Shown here: positions 16,606-24,467 of the stretch, in pieces | Numbering within the stretch: position 1 is the stretch's first letter | Layout: each line of letters begins with the position of its first letter | NCBI RefSeq assembly: GCF_007097205.2 | Contig: NZ_VJYK02000012.1 | Span: 1-38,473 of the forward strand | DNA from: Streptomyces alkaliterrae | Lineage (GTDB): Bacteria; Actinomycetota; Actinomycetes; Streptomycetales; Streptomycetaceae | DNA length: 38,473 nt | Direction: 5' to 3' | Position numbers and translations under genes: made by a program | Notes under the pieces: model-generated | What the model was told of the DNA's origin: nothing | Databases searched by the model: none | What the model saw: only the letters and a program-made list of their open reading frames with translations

Positions 16606-17811
16606 TCAGGCGCGGCCGAAGACCAGCGAGACGTTGTGGCCGCCGAAGCCGAAGGAGTTCGAGAGAGCGGCCCGCCACCGGCCGGCCCTCGGCTCGCCCA
16701 TGACGACGTCGAGCTCGACCGCGGGATCGGGATCCCGCAGATTGCGGGTCGCGGGTACGGTGCCGTCACGAAGTGCGAGGAGCGCCGCCAGAGCCCCGGT
16801 GGCGCCGGAGGCCCCCAGCATGTGACCGGTCATGGACTTCGTGGCGGTCACCACCGGGTGGCGGCCCACGGCCTCGACGACGGCCCGGGCCTCGGCCACG
16901 TCGCCCTGCGGCGTGGAGGTCGCGTGGGCGTGCACGTGGCCGACGTCCTCGGGGGCCACGTCCGCGTCCCGCAGCGACCGCGTGATGGCGCGCACCTGTC
17001 CTGGCACGTCGGACGCGGTGATGTGGGCGGCACTCGAACTGACGCCCGCGCCGAGCAGCGAGGCGTGCGCACGACCGCCCCGGGCACGCGCGTGCTCGGC
17101 CCGCTCCAGAACCACGACGGTGCCCCCTTCGGCGAGGACAAAGCCGTTGCGCTTGGCGTCGAACGGCCGGCAGGCGCCCTCGGGATCGTCGTTCGCGGTG
17201 GACAGCGCCATCATCTGCGCGAACGCGGTCAGCGGGAGCGGGTGGACACTGGCCTCCACACCCCCCGCCACCACCACGTCCGCGCGACCCGCCCGGATCA
17301 GGTCGAGCCCCAGGGCGATCGCCTCGGCCCCGGACGCGCACGCGCTGACCGGCGCGTGGGCCCCGCCGTGCGCGCCCAGTTCCATGCTGACGCACGCCGC
17401 GGGTCCGTTGGCCATCAGCATCGGCACCGTGTGGGGGGACACCCGGCGCGGACCCCGGGTCTCCAGGTTGTGGTTCTGCTGGAGCAGCGACGTGACGCCG
17501 CCGATTCCGGTACCCACCACCACAGCGAGGCGATCCGGGCAGACCTCGGGCGAGCCCGCGTCCGCCCATGCCTCCCGCGCGGTCACGACGGCGATCTGCT
17601 CGGCCCGGTCCAGGCGGCGGGCCTCGGTCCGCTCCATGGAGCCCGCGGGATCCACGGGAAGCCTCGCGGCGATACGCACGGGCAACCCCTCCGCCCAGTC
17701 CTCCTCAAGGCGCGCGACTCCGTTGGCGCCGGCGTGCATCGCCGTCCAGGTAGTCGGCACATCCGCGCCGAGCGGCGTCATGGCACCAAGTCCGGTGACC
17801 CATACGTCCAC
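16606..17811 (-). CDS. Discrete FabF-type beta-ketoacyl-ACP synthase, probable self-resistance copy
   Basis: The 401-residue KAS I/II enzyme has the complete Cys-His-His triad: Cys158 in VSACASGA, His296 in HAHATST and His330 in KSMTGHMLG, plus the C-terminal gating loop NSFGFGGHN. GTG 17811 is chosen because purine-rich AGGGGA directly precedes it and the protein then begins at the canonical first strand (DVWVTGLGAMTPLG); an ATG further upstream adds a basic tail not typical of the family. It is the first gene of the biosynthetic operon. Thiolactomycin-type antibiotics inhibit exactly this enzyme class, and all known thiotetronate clusters carry a KAS gene thought to give immunity. A direct biosynthetic role is the alternative. 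Confidence 0.88.
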   Translation of the reverse strand: MDVWVTGLGAMTPLGADVPTTWTAMHAGANGVARLEEDWAEGLPVRIAARLPVDPAGSMERTEARRLDRAEQIAVVTAREAWADAGSPEVCPDRLAVVVGTGIGGVTSLLQQNHNLETRGPRRVSPHTVPMLMANGPAACVSMELGAHGGAHAPVSACASGAEAIALGLDLIRAGRADVVVAGGVEASVHPLPLTAFAQMMALSTANDDPEGACRPFDAKRNGFVLAEGGTVVVLERAEHARARGGRAHASLLGAGVSSSAAHITASDVPGQVRAITRSLRDADVAPEDVGHVHAHATSTPQGDVAEARAVVEAVGRHPVVTATKSMTGHMLGASGATGALAALLALRDGTVPATRNLRDPDPAVELDVVMGEPRAGRWRAALSNSFGFGGHNVSLVFGRA

Positions 17812-18012
17812 TGTCCCCTGCCCCTTTCTCCTGCCGGTTCGCCCCGCCACGCACCCGCGGCGAACGCGTCGCACGCCTCCCCCGCCGATTCCCGCTCGTT
17901 TCCCGCTCGTTTCCTGCTCCTCGCGCACACGGGTGTTTCCCGCGAAGACGGGTTCGGTCAGGAGAACATCGGGAGTGAACCGAATACGGAAGGTGGGTCC
18001 GCATGTGGTCGC

Positions 18013-18042
18013 ACGCTAGCCAACCGCAACCACGAGTGGCAA
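18013..18042 (-). promoter_or_regulatory. Candidate promoter of the biosynthetic operon
   Basis: Reading the minus strand, TTGCCA (18042-18037) and TAGCGT (18018-18013) are separated by 18 bp, resembling a vegetative -35/-10 pair. It would start the ketosynthase-P450-PKS-NRPS message with a leader of about 195 nt. The G-tract boxes lie just upstream of the -35, the usual place for an activator. Confidence 0.45.
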
Positions 18043-18068
18043 GTGAACCCTTTTCAAAAGACTTGGCA

Positions 18069-18106
18069 AATAGGGGGGTTGGCTGCCGGATGACCACCCC
18101 CCTATT
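18069..18106. promoter_or_regulatory. Inverted G6 box, candidate LAL operator
   Basis: AATAGGGGGGT (18069-18079) is repeated perfectly inverted as ACCCCCCTATT (18096-18106) with a 16-bp spacer. Related boxes are found in the other divergent control region of the cluster at 23602-23627, and nothing similar was noticed in the intergenic regions outside the cluster. The pattern suggests a cluster-specific operator, most simply for the LAL protein encoded next to it. The assignment is inference. Confidence 0.6.
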
Positions 18107-18320
18107 CACTTCGGGAATGCGAGAACAAGGGGGGGTGGCGAAATTCTCCGACCCGCGCGGCGGTACGCACGACGACGCCGGTGCCACACCCGGGCAGCAG
18201 GGTCCTCCCGTGGTACGCCGCGATCACCCGGAGTAGGGGGTCGGGCGCCCGAGACGCATGGCACCTACATACGATGGGCTGGCATCCAGCCACCTGGCGA
18301 AACAGTGGAGGGGGCCGGTC

Positions 18321-20900
18321 GTGGAGACGACGGAAAGGTGCGGGGCGCGGCGGCTCCTGGAAGAGCTGGCCGCCCGTGCGCAGACGGGCGACGGGTGCGC
18401 GGCCCTCGTCCTCGGCGCACCCGGGATGGGCCGGACCTCGCTGGTCCACCACGTCCAGGCGTTCGCGAGAAGATCCGGTGCCACCGTCCTGAGCGCCGTC
18501 GCCTCCGCCGCGGAGCGCGCCCTCCCGCTGGGTGTGGCCACCCAGCTGCTCGCCTCCCACGGCCTGACCCCCGACGAGGCCGCCAAGCTGCGCGAAGTCC
18601 CCGCCGCGGCGGTCGACACGGTGCACCGCCTCGTGTCGACCGCCGCGGAGAGGAGCCCGCTGGTGATCACGGTCGACGACGTCCACGAGGCGGACGACGC
18701 GTCCCTGGCCTGCCTGCTCTACCTCGCCCGCCGGGTGTCCTCGCTGCGCGTCCTCGTCGTCCTCTCGGGACGTGCCGGGCTCGCCCAGGGCAACCACACC
18801 CTGATGGCCGAGTGCGTTCGCAACCCCAGGTGCAGGCTGCTCCGGCTGGCGCCCATGTCCCTCGGCTGCACCGAGAGCCTGCTCGCCGAGCAGTTCGGCG
18901 CCGAGCTCGCCCGACAGGCCGCACCCGGCTGGCAACACGCCTGCGGAGGCAGCCCGTTGCTGCTTGAAGCACTCCTGCGGGACCGGACCACGACGCGGGA
19001 ACCGGCCGCCGCTCCCGCCGCCGCGGAGATCGCCCCGCCGCCAGGAGGCGAGGCGGTACGGCTGGCCGTCCAGTACGTGCTGGGCGAACTCGGCGACGAC
19101 GTGGTGCGCACCGCCCAGGCCCTCGCGGTACTCGGTGCGGCGGGGCCCGCGGACAACGTACGGCCGCTCCTGCGGCACCTCGGTGTGCCACTCGGCCGGG
19201 CCGAGCAGTCGGTCGCCGCGCTGGAAGCCGCCGGCCTGGTCGAAGGCGCCCGCTACCGGCTCGACACCGCCCGGGCCGCCGTCCTCGACGAGATGGCGCC
19301 CGACGACCGGGCACTGCTGCACCTCACCGCCGCGCGGGTACTGCGCGAGAGCGGCGCCGAGCCGGGCGACGTGGCCCGGCACCTCATGTGCGCGGGCCCC
19401 TGCGCCGAGGAGTGGGCCATCTCCGCCCTGCGTGACGCCGCCGCGCAGGCGCTGCGCGAACACGACGCCGAGTGGGCGGCCACCTGCCTGCGGAGCGCCT
19501 ACGACGCCTGCGGAGACCGCCGCCGCAAGGCGGCCGTTCACGCTGAACTCGCGGCCGCGGAGTGGGAGTCGGACCCGACCGCGGTTCGCCACCGACTCGC
19601 CGGGCTGCTCGCCGACCACAGCGACGGCCAACTGAGCCACGAACAGGGGCTCATGCTGATCACCTATCTGCTGTGGCTGGGCCGCCCACAGGACGCAGAC
19701 GCGCTCCTCGCCGATCTCGACGCCGCCCGCGACCGGCTGCCCGAGCACCTGCGGGCCCGCCTGGACGCCCTGCACATCTGGTTCGCCTACTTCTACCCCC
19801 TGCTCGGGACCCGCTACCGCAGCGCGCACACCGACGGCGAAACGGCACTCGGGCAGGGCGCCGGCGCCGTGGACCGCCACGTCGACGGCGCCGTCATGCT
19901 CGCCTCGCTGCTCGCCGAAGGCCCCGCCCCCAGTTCCGTGGAGACCGCCGAGCAACTGCTCCAGGGGGTGGTCCTGCACGACCCGCCGGTGGCACCGGCG
20001 ATGGCCGCGCTGATCTCGCTCATCCGCGCCGCTCGCCTCGACCGGGCCGCCGAGTGGTGCGACGTACTGGTACGGGACTCCACCCGGCGCACCGCCACGA
20101 CCCGGGCGATCCTCCTGGCCGCGAGCGCGATCCTGGAGAGCTGGCTCGGCCGCTTCGAGACCGCCCGCCGGCGCGCGGACCAGGCCCTGGCGCTGCTACC
20201 GGCGCCGGCCTGGGGCGTGGCCATCGGCTTCCCCCTGTCCGCCAAGGCCCTGGCGTGCGCGGGACTCGGGGACGTCGAGGAGTCGGCGGCGTGCTTCCGC
20301 GTCCCCGTGCCCCAGGAGATGTTCCAGTCCCTTCCCGGCCTGCACTACCTGCAGGCACGCGGCCGCCACCACCTTTCCGCGGGCCGTTACCACGCGGCGC
20401 TCGGCGACTTCTACGCCTGCCGGGACCTGCTGTCCGCCTGGCGCCTGAACACCTCGGTGTTCACGGCCTGGCGGGTCTACGCGGCCGAGACGCTCATCGA
20501 GCTCGGCAGCCCCGCCCAGGCCGGTCGGCTCCTCCGGGAGGAGCTGGCGCAACCGGTCCCGGGCAGCGCGTGGCTGCGCGCCGAGGCCCGACGGCTGCAC
20601 GACAGGCTCGCCCCGACACCGCCGAGGGCCTCGCGGCACGCGGCCGCCGACCGGTGCGCCGATGCCGGTGCCGGCACCGGCGCAACACCGGGGGCCGAGT
20701 CGCCGGCGACACTCAGCCGGGCCGAACAGCGGGTCGCCCGGCTCGCCGCGGACGGACTCGTCAACCGCGAGATCGCCGAGCGGCTTTTCATCACACCGAG
20801 CACCGTCGAGCAGCATCTGACGCGGGTCTACCAGAAGTTGGGGGTCCGCGGCCGCGCCGCACTGCCCCAGGCGCTGGGACGGGACGCGGCCGTCCGCTGA
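18321..20900 (+). CDS. LAL-family (large LuxR/MalT-like) transcriptional regulator
   Basis: The 859-residue pathway regulator has an N-terminal ATPase with Walker A GAPGMGRTS (residues 32-40; Arg replaces the usual Lys) and Walker B LVITVDDVHEAD (about 115-125), a long helical TPR-like middle region, and a C-terminal LuxR helix-turn-helix (about 797-853: LSRAEQRVARLAADGLVNRE, then TPSTVEQHLTRVYQKLGV). GTG 18321 is preferred over ATG 18258 because GGAGGGGG at 18307-18314 sits 6 nt before it. Members usually activate the cluster they are in. It is divergent from the biosynthetic operon and shares the control region with it; candidate binding boxes lie there and before the CCR and TE genes. The Lys-to-Arg change may weaken ATP hydrolysis. 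Confidence 0.9.
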   Translation: METTERCGARRLLEELAARAQTGDGCAALVLGAPGMGRTSLVHHVQAFARRSGATVLSAVASAAERALPLGVATQLLASHGLTPDEAAKLREVPAAAVDTVHRLVSTAAERSPLVITVDDVHEADDASLACLLYLARRVSSLRVLVVLSGRAGLAQGNHTLMAECVRNPRCRLLRLAPMSLGCTESLLAEQFGAELARQAAPGWQHACGGSPLLLEALLRDRTTTREPAAAPAAAEIAPPPGGEAVRLAVQYVLGELGDDVVRTAQALAVLGAAGPADNVRPLLRHLGVPLGRAEQSVAALEAAGLVEGARYRLDTARAAVLDEMAPDDRALLHLTAARVLRESGAEPGDVARHLMCAGPCAEEWAISALRDAAAQALREHDAEWAATCLRSAYDACGDRRRKAAVHAELAAAEWESDPTAVRHRLAGLLADHSDGQLSHEQGLMLITYLLWLGRPQDADALLADLDAARDRLPEHLRARLDALHIWFAYFYPLLGTRYRSAHTDGETALGQGAGAVDRHVDGAVMLASLLAEGPAPSSVETAEQLLQGVVLHDPPVAPAMAALISLIRAARLDRAAEWCDVLVRDSTRRTATTRAILLAASAILESWLGRFETARRRADQALALLPAPAWGVAIGFPLSAKALACAGLGDVEESAACFRVPVPQEMFQSLPGLHYLQARGRHHLSAGRYHAALGDFYACRDLLSAWRLNTSVFTAWRVYAAETLIELGSPAQAGRLLREELAQPVPGSAWLRAEARRLHDRLAPTPPRASRHAAADRCADAGAGTGATPGAESPATLSRAEQRVARLAADGLVNREIAERLFITPSTVEQHLTRVYQKLGVRGRAALPQALGRDAAVR

Positions 20901-20920
20901 CCGGCGCTCCAGAGCGCGCC

Positions 20921-22096
20921 TCACACCCGGCGGAAGCCCTGCCCGCTCCTGCGGCCGAGAAAGCCACCCGCGACCAACTGCTGGATGGCCGCAGGCGGTT
21001 CACACGCGCTCTCGGGGAACTCCGCGTGCAGCCGCCGCAGCCTGGCGAGCGCGACGTCCAGACCGATCCGGTCCAGCAGTTCGAAGGGCCCCGTCGGCCA
21101 GCCGAAGCCACGCTCCACAGCGGCGTCGATCTCGGCCGCGTCCGTGCCCGGCCGGTCCAACAGCCTTACGGCGTCGGCCAGATACGGATACAGCAGCCGG
21201 TTGACCACGGCCTCGCTGAGGTCCGGGCAGTCCGTCCTGGCGGCGGCGCCGCATCCCAGTGCTCGGCCCGCGTCGTCATAGCGGTAGAACCCCTCGCCGC
21301 TCTTCCTTCCCAACGCGCCGCCGAGAACCATGGAACTCAGCAGCCGGGCGGGCCGGAACACGCAACCGCGCGAGCGTGTCCACAGCTCGGAGAGACGGGT
21401 GTGCACGGTGTCCAGACCCAGTTCGTCGAGAAGTCGCAGTGGTCCGACCGGCAGGCCGCAGCCCCTGCGCATGGCCGCCTCCACGACGTCCGTGGAGGCG
21501 ACTCCCTCCTCGACCGCGGCAGCGGCACGATTGAGGCTCGTGTACACCAGGTCGGTGGCCGACAGCCCCGCGTGGAAGGCGACCGGGGCCACGGCGAGAC
21601 CGAGCTCCGCGACCAGGCGTGCCACGGCCTCCCTGGTGTCGTCACGGCTCATCGAGGTGAACACGGGCACGACCCCGGAACCGACCGCCGGCGGCCTGAA
21701 GAGCCGCAGTCCTCCGGTCCGGTCGGGGCGGCCGGAGGCGATGGCGAGACGGGGCAGCGCCATCGAGGCCGTGGTGGTGACGAGCACGGTCTCGTTCGGA
21801 CACACGCTGTGCAGACGGCGCAGGACGTCGAGTTTGGTGACGAGGTCCTCGTCCACGGCTTCGATCACCAGGTCGGACCGCGCCAGCAGCGCCGTGTCGT
21901 TGGTCAGCGTGTAGCCGCGTACGCCGGACGGACGGCGGCCGGCCCTGGCGGTCATGCGCTGCTCGACGCGGGCCAGCACGTCGGGTTCCCGGTCCACCCC
22001 GACCGTCGGGTATCCCGCGTCGTGCAGCAGCCACAGCAGTGCCTCACCGACCGACCCGAGCCCCACGACCCCGATAACGCCGTGCCTGCGTGCCAT
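20921..22096 (-). CDS. 3-hydroxyacyl-CoA dehydrogenase-like protein with altered active site
   Basis: The 391-residue protein has an N-terminal Rossmann domain (VGLGSVGEALL near residue 11, acidic residue after the second strand as in NAD enzymes) followed by two 3HCDH C-terminal domains, the second with the standard SEAVVNRLLYPYL. Known relatives interconvert acetoacetyl-CoA and 3-hydroxybutyryl-CoA. Placed 56 bp downstream of the CCR gene, it would feed crotonyl-CoA and hence ethylmalonyl-CoA formation with a crotonase from elsewhere. However, the catalytic region usually reading GxHFFNP...E reads GLRLFRPPAVGSG here, so the catalytic His and the partner Glu appear missing. The function as a dehydrogenase is therefore uncertain. 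It converges on the LAL gene with a 20-bp gap. Confidence 0.82.
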   Translation of the reverse strand: MARRHGVIGVVGLGSVGEALLWLLHDAGYPTVGVDREPDVLARVEQRMTARAGRRPSGVRGYTLTNDTALLARSDLVIEAVDEDLVTKLDVLRRLHSVCPNETVLVTTTASMALPRLAIASGRPDRTGGLRLFRPPAVGSGVVPVFTSMSRDDTREAVARLVAELGLAVAPVAFHAGLSATDLVYTSLNRAAAAVEEGVASTDVVEAAMRRGCGLPVGPLRLLDELGLDTVHTRLSELWTRSRGCVFRPARLLSSMVLGGALGRKSGEGFYRYDDAGRALGCGAAARTDCPDLSEAVVNRLLYPYLADAVRLLDRPGTDAAEIDAAVERGFGWPTGPFELLDRIGLDVALARLRRLHAEFPESACEPPAAIQQLVAGGFLGRRSGQGFRRV

Positions 22097-22152
22097 GGTG
22101 TGCGAAGTCCTCGGTGTCTCGTAGGTACTGGGGACGGCGCGGCGAGGGCCGG

Positions 22153-23487
22153 TCAGGTGCGGAAGCGGTTGATGGCCTCGACGTGCCGGGCACGCGTTTG
22201 GTGGTCACGCACGCCCAGTCCCTCCTCGGGTGCGAGCGCCAGGACGCCGACCTTGCCCTGGTGGAGGTTGCGGTGCACGTCGTAGGCGGCCTGCCCGGTG
22301 TCCTCGAGCCGGTAGACCGTGGAGAGGGTGGGGTGGATTCGCCCCTTGGCGACGAGCCGGTTTGCCTCCCACGCCTCGCGGTAGTTGGCGAAGTGGGACC
22401 CGATGACGCGTTTCAGCGACATCCACAGATGGCGGTTGTCGTACTCGTGCCGGTAGCCGGAGGTGGAGGCGCAGGTGACGATGGCGCCGCCCTTGCGAGT
22501 GACGTACACCGAGGCGCCGAAGGTCTCACGGCCCGGGTGCTCGAAGACGATGTCGACGTCCTCCCCACCGGTCAGTTCGCGGATACGCCGGCCGAACCGC
22601 TTCCACTCCCCCGGGTCCTGGGTTCGCTCGTCCTTCCAGAACCGGTAGTCCTCGGCCGCGCGGTCGATGATCGCTTCGGCTCCCATCTTCCGGCAGATCT
22701 CGGCCTTTCGCGGGCTGGAGACCACGCAGATCGGGGTGGCGCCGCCCGCCAACGCCAGCTGGGTGGCGTAGCCGCCGAGTCCGCCGCTGGCCCCCCAGAT
22801 GAGGATGTTGTCGCCCTGCTTCATCCGCGCGCCGTTGGGGGAGACGAGTTGCCGGTACGCCGTGGAGTTCACCAGTCCGGGAGCCGCGGCCTCCTCCCAG
22901 GTCAGATGACCGGGCTTGGGCATGAGCTGGTTCGCCTTGACCAGTGCGATCTCGGCGAGGCCACCGAAGTTCGTCTCGAAGCCCCAGATGCGCTGTTCGG
23001 GATCGAGCATGGTGTCGTTGTGCCCGTCGGACGACTCCAGTTCGACGCTCAGGCAGTGCGCGACGACCTCGTCGCCGGGTTGCCAGCGGTTCACCCCGTC
23101 GCCGGTGCGCAGGACGACACCCGAGAGGTCGGAGCCGATGACGTGGTACGGCAGGTCGTGGCGCTTCGCCAAGGGGCTGAGGCGGCCGTAGCGCTCGAGG
23201 AAACCGAAGGTCGGCAGCGGCTCGAAGATCGAGGACCACACCGAGTTGTAGTTGACGGAGGAGGCCATGACGGCCACCAGTGCCTCGCCCGGACCGAGCG
23301 GCGGCAGCGGCACCTCCTCCAGGCTCAGCGATTTCCGCGGGTCCTTCTCGTGGCTCGGGATGCCGTCGAACATCTCCGTGTCCTCCTTGCGGACGACAAC
23401 GCCTCGATAGCCGTCCGGAAGAGGCAGAGCCGCGTAGTCGGCGGCGGTGGCCTCCCCGGAGAGGACGGCGTCGACTATTTCCCTCAC
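22153..23487 (-). CDS. ccr: Crotonyl-CoA carboxylase/reductase
   Basis: The 444-residue medium-chain dehydrogenase/reductase converts crotonyl-CoA, CO2 and NADPH to ethylmalonyl-CoA, an extender unit. The nucleotide-binding loop WGASGGLGGY is near 231-240. With GTG 23487 as start, the four residues that hold CO2 in characterised CCRs fall at the same numbers: Asn81 (SVNYNSVW), Phe170-Glu171 (WGFETNFGG) and His365 (GSHFANYR); all are present, so it should carboxylate and not merely reduce. The GTG has AGAGGAA 6 nt upstream; an ATG 24 nt earlier is less likely. It heads an operon with the 3-hydroxyacyl-CoA dehydrogenase-like gene and is divergent from the thioesterase gene. It implies an ethyl-branched product. 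Confidence 0.95.
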   Translation of the reverse strand: MREIVDAVLSGEATAADYAALPLPDGYRGVVVRKEDTEMFDGIPSHEKDPRKSLSLEEVPLPPLGPGEALVAVMASSVNYNSVWSSIFEPLPTFGFLERYGRLSPLAKRHDLPYHVIGSDLSGVVLRTGDGVNRWQPGDEVVAHCLSVELESSDGHNDTMLDPEQRIWGFETNFGGLAEIALVKANQLMPKPGHLTWEEAAAPGLVNSTAYRQLVSPNGARMKQGDNILIWGASGGLGGYATQLALAGGATPICVVSSPRKAEICRKMGAEAIIDRAAEDYRFWKDERTQDPGEWKRFGRRIRELTGGEDVDIVFEHPGRETFGASVYVTRKGGAIVTCASTSGYRHEYDNRHLWMSLKRVIGSHFANYREAWEANRLVAKGRIHPTLSTVYRLEDTGQAAYDVHRNLHQGKVGVLALAPEEGLGVRDHQTRARHVEAINRFRT

Positions 23488-23601
23488 GTGGTTTCCTCTC
23501 GAAGCCGGCACGCGGCGGAGCTGGTAAGCGCGCCACGACCCGAGACCCTAGAGAACTGCCGGAACTCTGAGAACCCTTAGAAACCGACACCACAACGAGA
23601 T

Positions 23602-23627
23602 TAGGGGGGCACGCAATCAGGGGGGTT
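23602..23627. promoter_or_regulatory. Paired G6 boxes in the CCR/thioesterase control region
   Basis: TTAGGGGGGC (23601-23610) and TCAGGGGGGTT (23617-23627) are direct repeats 16 bp apart, within the 220-bp gap between the divergent CCR and thioesterase genes. They resemble the inverted boxes at 18069-18106. A weak minus-strand promoter candidate for the CCR operon is TTCTCA (23573-23568), 17 bp, TAGGGT (23550-23545). The sequence AAGGGTTC also follows the boxes on the minus strand at both control regions. Confidence 0.55.
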
Positions 23628-23707
23628 CCGGGCTTGCCGCACCGCCCTCGCCTGCTGCAACGTGATTCCCCGGGCAGACATTCGGGAACGGCCACAGGGA
23701 AAGCACC

Positions 23708-24460
23708 TTGAGCGAAGACCACGACGACGGCACAGCGTGGATCCGACGATTCCACCCCTCCGACGAGGCGACGACACGACTCTTCTGTTTTCCACACGCA
23801 GGAGGGTCGGCGAGCTTCTTCTTTCCGACTTCGCGGGCCCTCGCCCCCGGCACGGACGTCGTCGCCGTCCAGTACCCGGGCCGCCAGGACCGCCGCAACG
23901 AGCCGAACGTTGCCTCCATGGCGGAAATGGCCGACCGGGCCGCACGGGCGCTGCTGCCCCGGACCGACCTCCCGTACGCACTGTTCGGCCACAGCATGGG
24001 CGCCACACTGGCCTACGAGGTCGCCCGCCGGCTCCAGGAGGCGGGGCGTCCCCCACTCGCCCTGTGGGTCTCCGGGCGCCGGGCCCCGCACCGCGTCGTC
24101 GACGACGGTCTGCACCGCCTGTCCGACGACGAACTCGTGGCGGACATCAGCGCGTTGGACGGCACCGGCACGCAGATCTTCGGCGACGCGGAGCTGCTGG
24201 ACATCGTCCTGCCGACACTCCGCAGCGACTACCGGGCGGCGGAGACATACGAGTACGTTCCGGGCCCCGCGCTCGACTGTCCGGTCCACGCCCTCACCGG
24301 CTTCTCCGACCCCCGGGTCGCCGTGCGAGAGCTACACCACTGGAGCGAACACACCCGGCGCTCCTTCGACCTGCGCGTCTTCTCCGGCGGCCACTTCTAC
24401 CTCGTCGACAACCACGAGGACGTCGTCGAGGTCATCGCCGAAGCCCTACGGGTGGGATGA
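23708..24460 (+). CDS. Type II thioesterase
   Basis: The 250-residue alpha/beta hydrolase of the RifR/TEII family has nucleophile Ser96 in GHSMGA, an oxyanion-side FPHAGGSA near residue 28, an Asp in GFSDPRV near 201 and the catalytic His in SGGHFYLV near 230. Such enzymes clear stalled or mis-primed acyl groups from carrier proteins of PKS/NRPS lines; this is useful for an iterative synthase with a loading ACP that lacks its own AT. The start is TTG 23708, with AGGGA 7 nt upstream. It is the last gene of the cluster on this side, divergent from CCR and convergent with lysS across a strong hairpin. Confidence 0.92.
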   Translation: MSEDHDDGTAWIRRFHPSDEATTRLFCFPHAGGSASFFFPTSRALAPGTDVVAVQYPGRQDRRNEPNVASMAEMADRAARALLPRTDLPYALFGHSMGATLAYEVARRLQEAGRPPLALWVSGRRAPHRVVDDGLHRLSDDELVADISALDGTGTQIFGDAELLDIVLPTLRSDYRAAETYEYVPGPALDCPVHALTGFSDPRVAVRELHHWSEHTRRSFDLRVFSGGHFYLVDNHEDVVEVIAEALRVG

Positions 24461-24467
24461 CCGTGAA

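Larger units (their letters stand above)
17812..18320. promoter_or_regulatory. Divergent control region between the biosynthetic operon and the LAL regulator gene
   Basis: This 509-bp non-coding region separates the divergent ketosynthase and LAL genes. It holds an 11-bp inverted repeat (18069-18106, listed separately), further G-tract copies at 18127-18136 (AAGGGGGGGT) and 18233-18241 (GTAGGGGGT), and a promoter-like sequence on the minus strand at 18013-18042. It is richer in A/T than its surroundings around 18030-18075, as expected for a control region. No small open frame was found convincing. Confidence 0.7.

Noticed and set aside
3637..17811. Salinosporamide/cinnabaramide-like cluster (discrete KS plus CCR plus short PKS-NRPS)
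   Set aside because: The condensation domain is a Cy type, the loading domain is KSQ without AT, the A pocket reads as Cys and a TE is present; these fit thiotetronates better.
18102..19979. 625-codon minus-strand frame opposite the LAL gene
   Set aside because: The plus strand encodes Walker and LuxR HTH motifs; the minus frame has none.
19562..22285. 907-codon plus-strand frame spanning the LAL end and HBD gene
   Set aside because: It overlaps two real genes in other frames and is Arg/Pro/Gly-rich with no domain.
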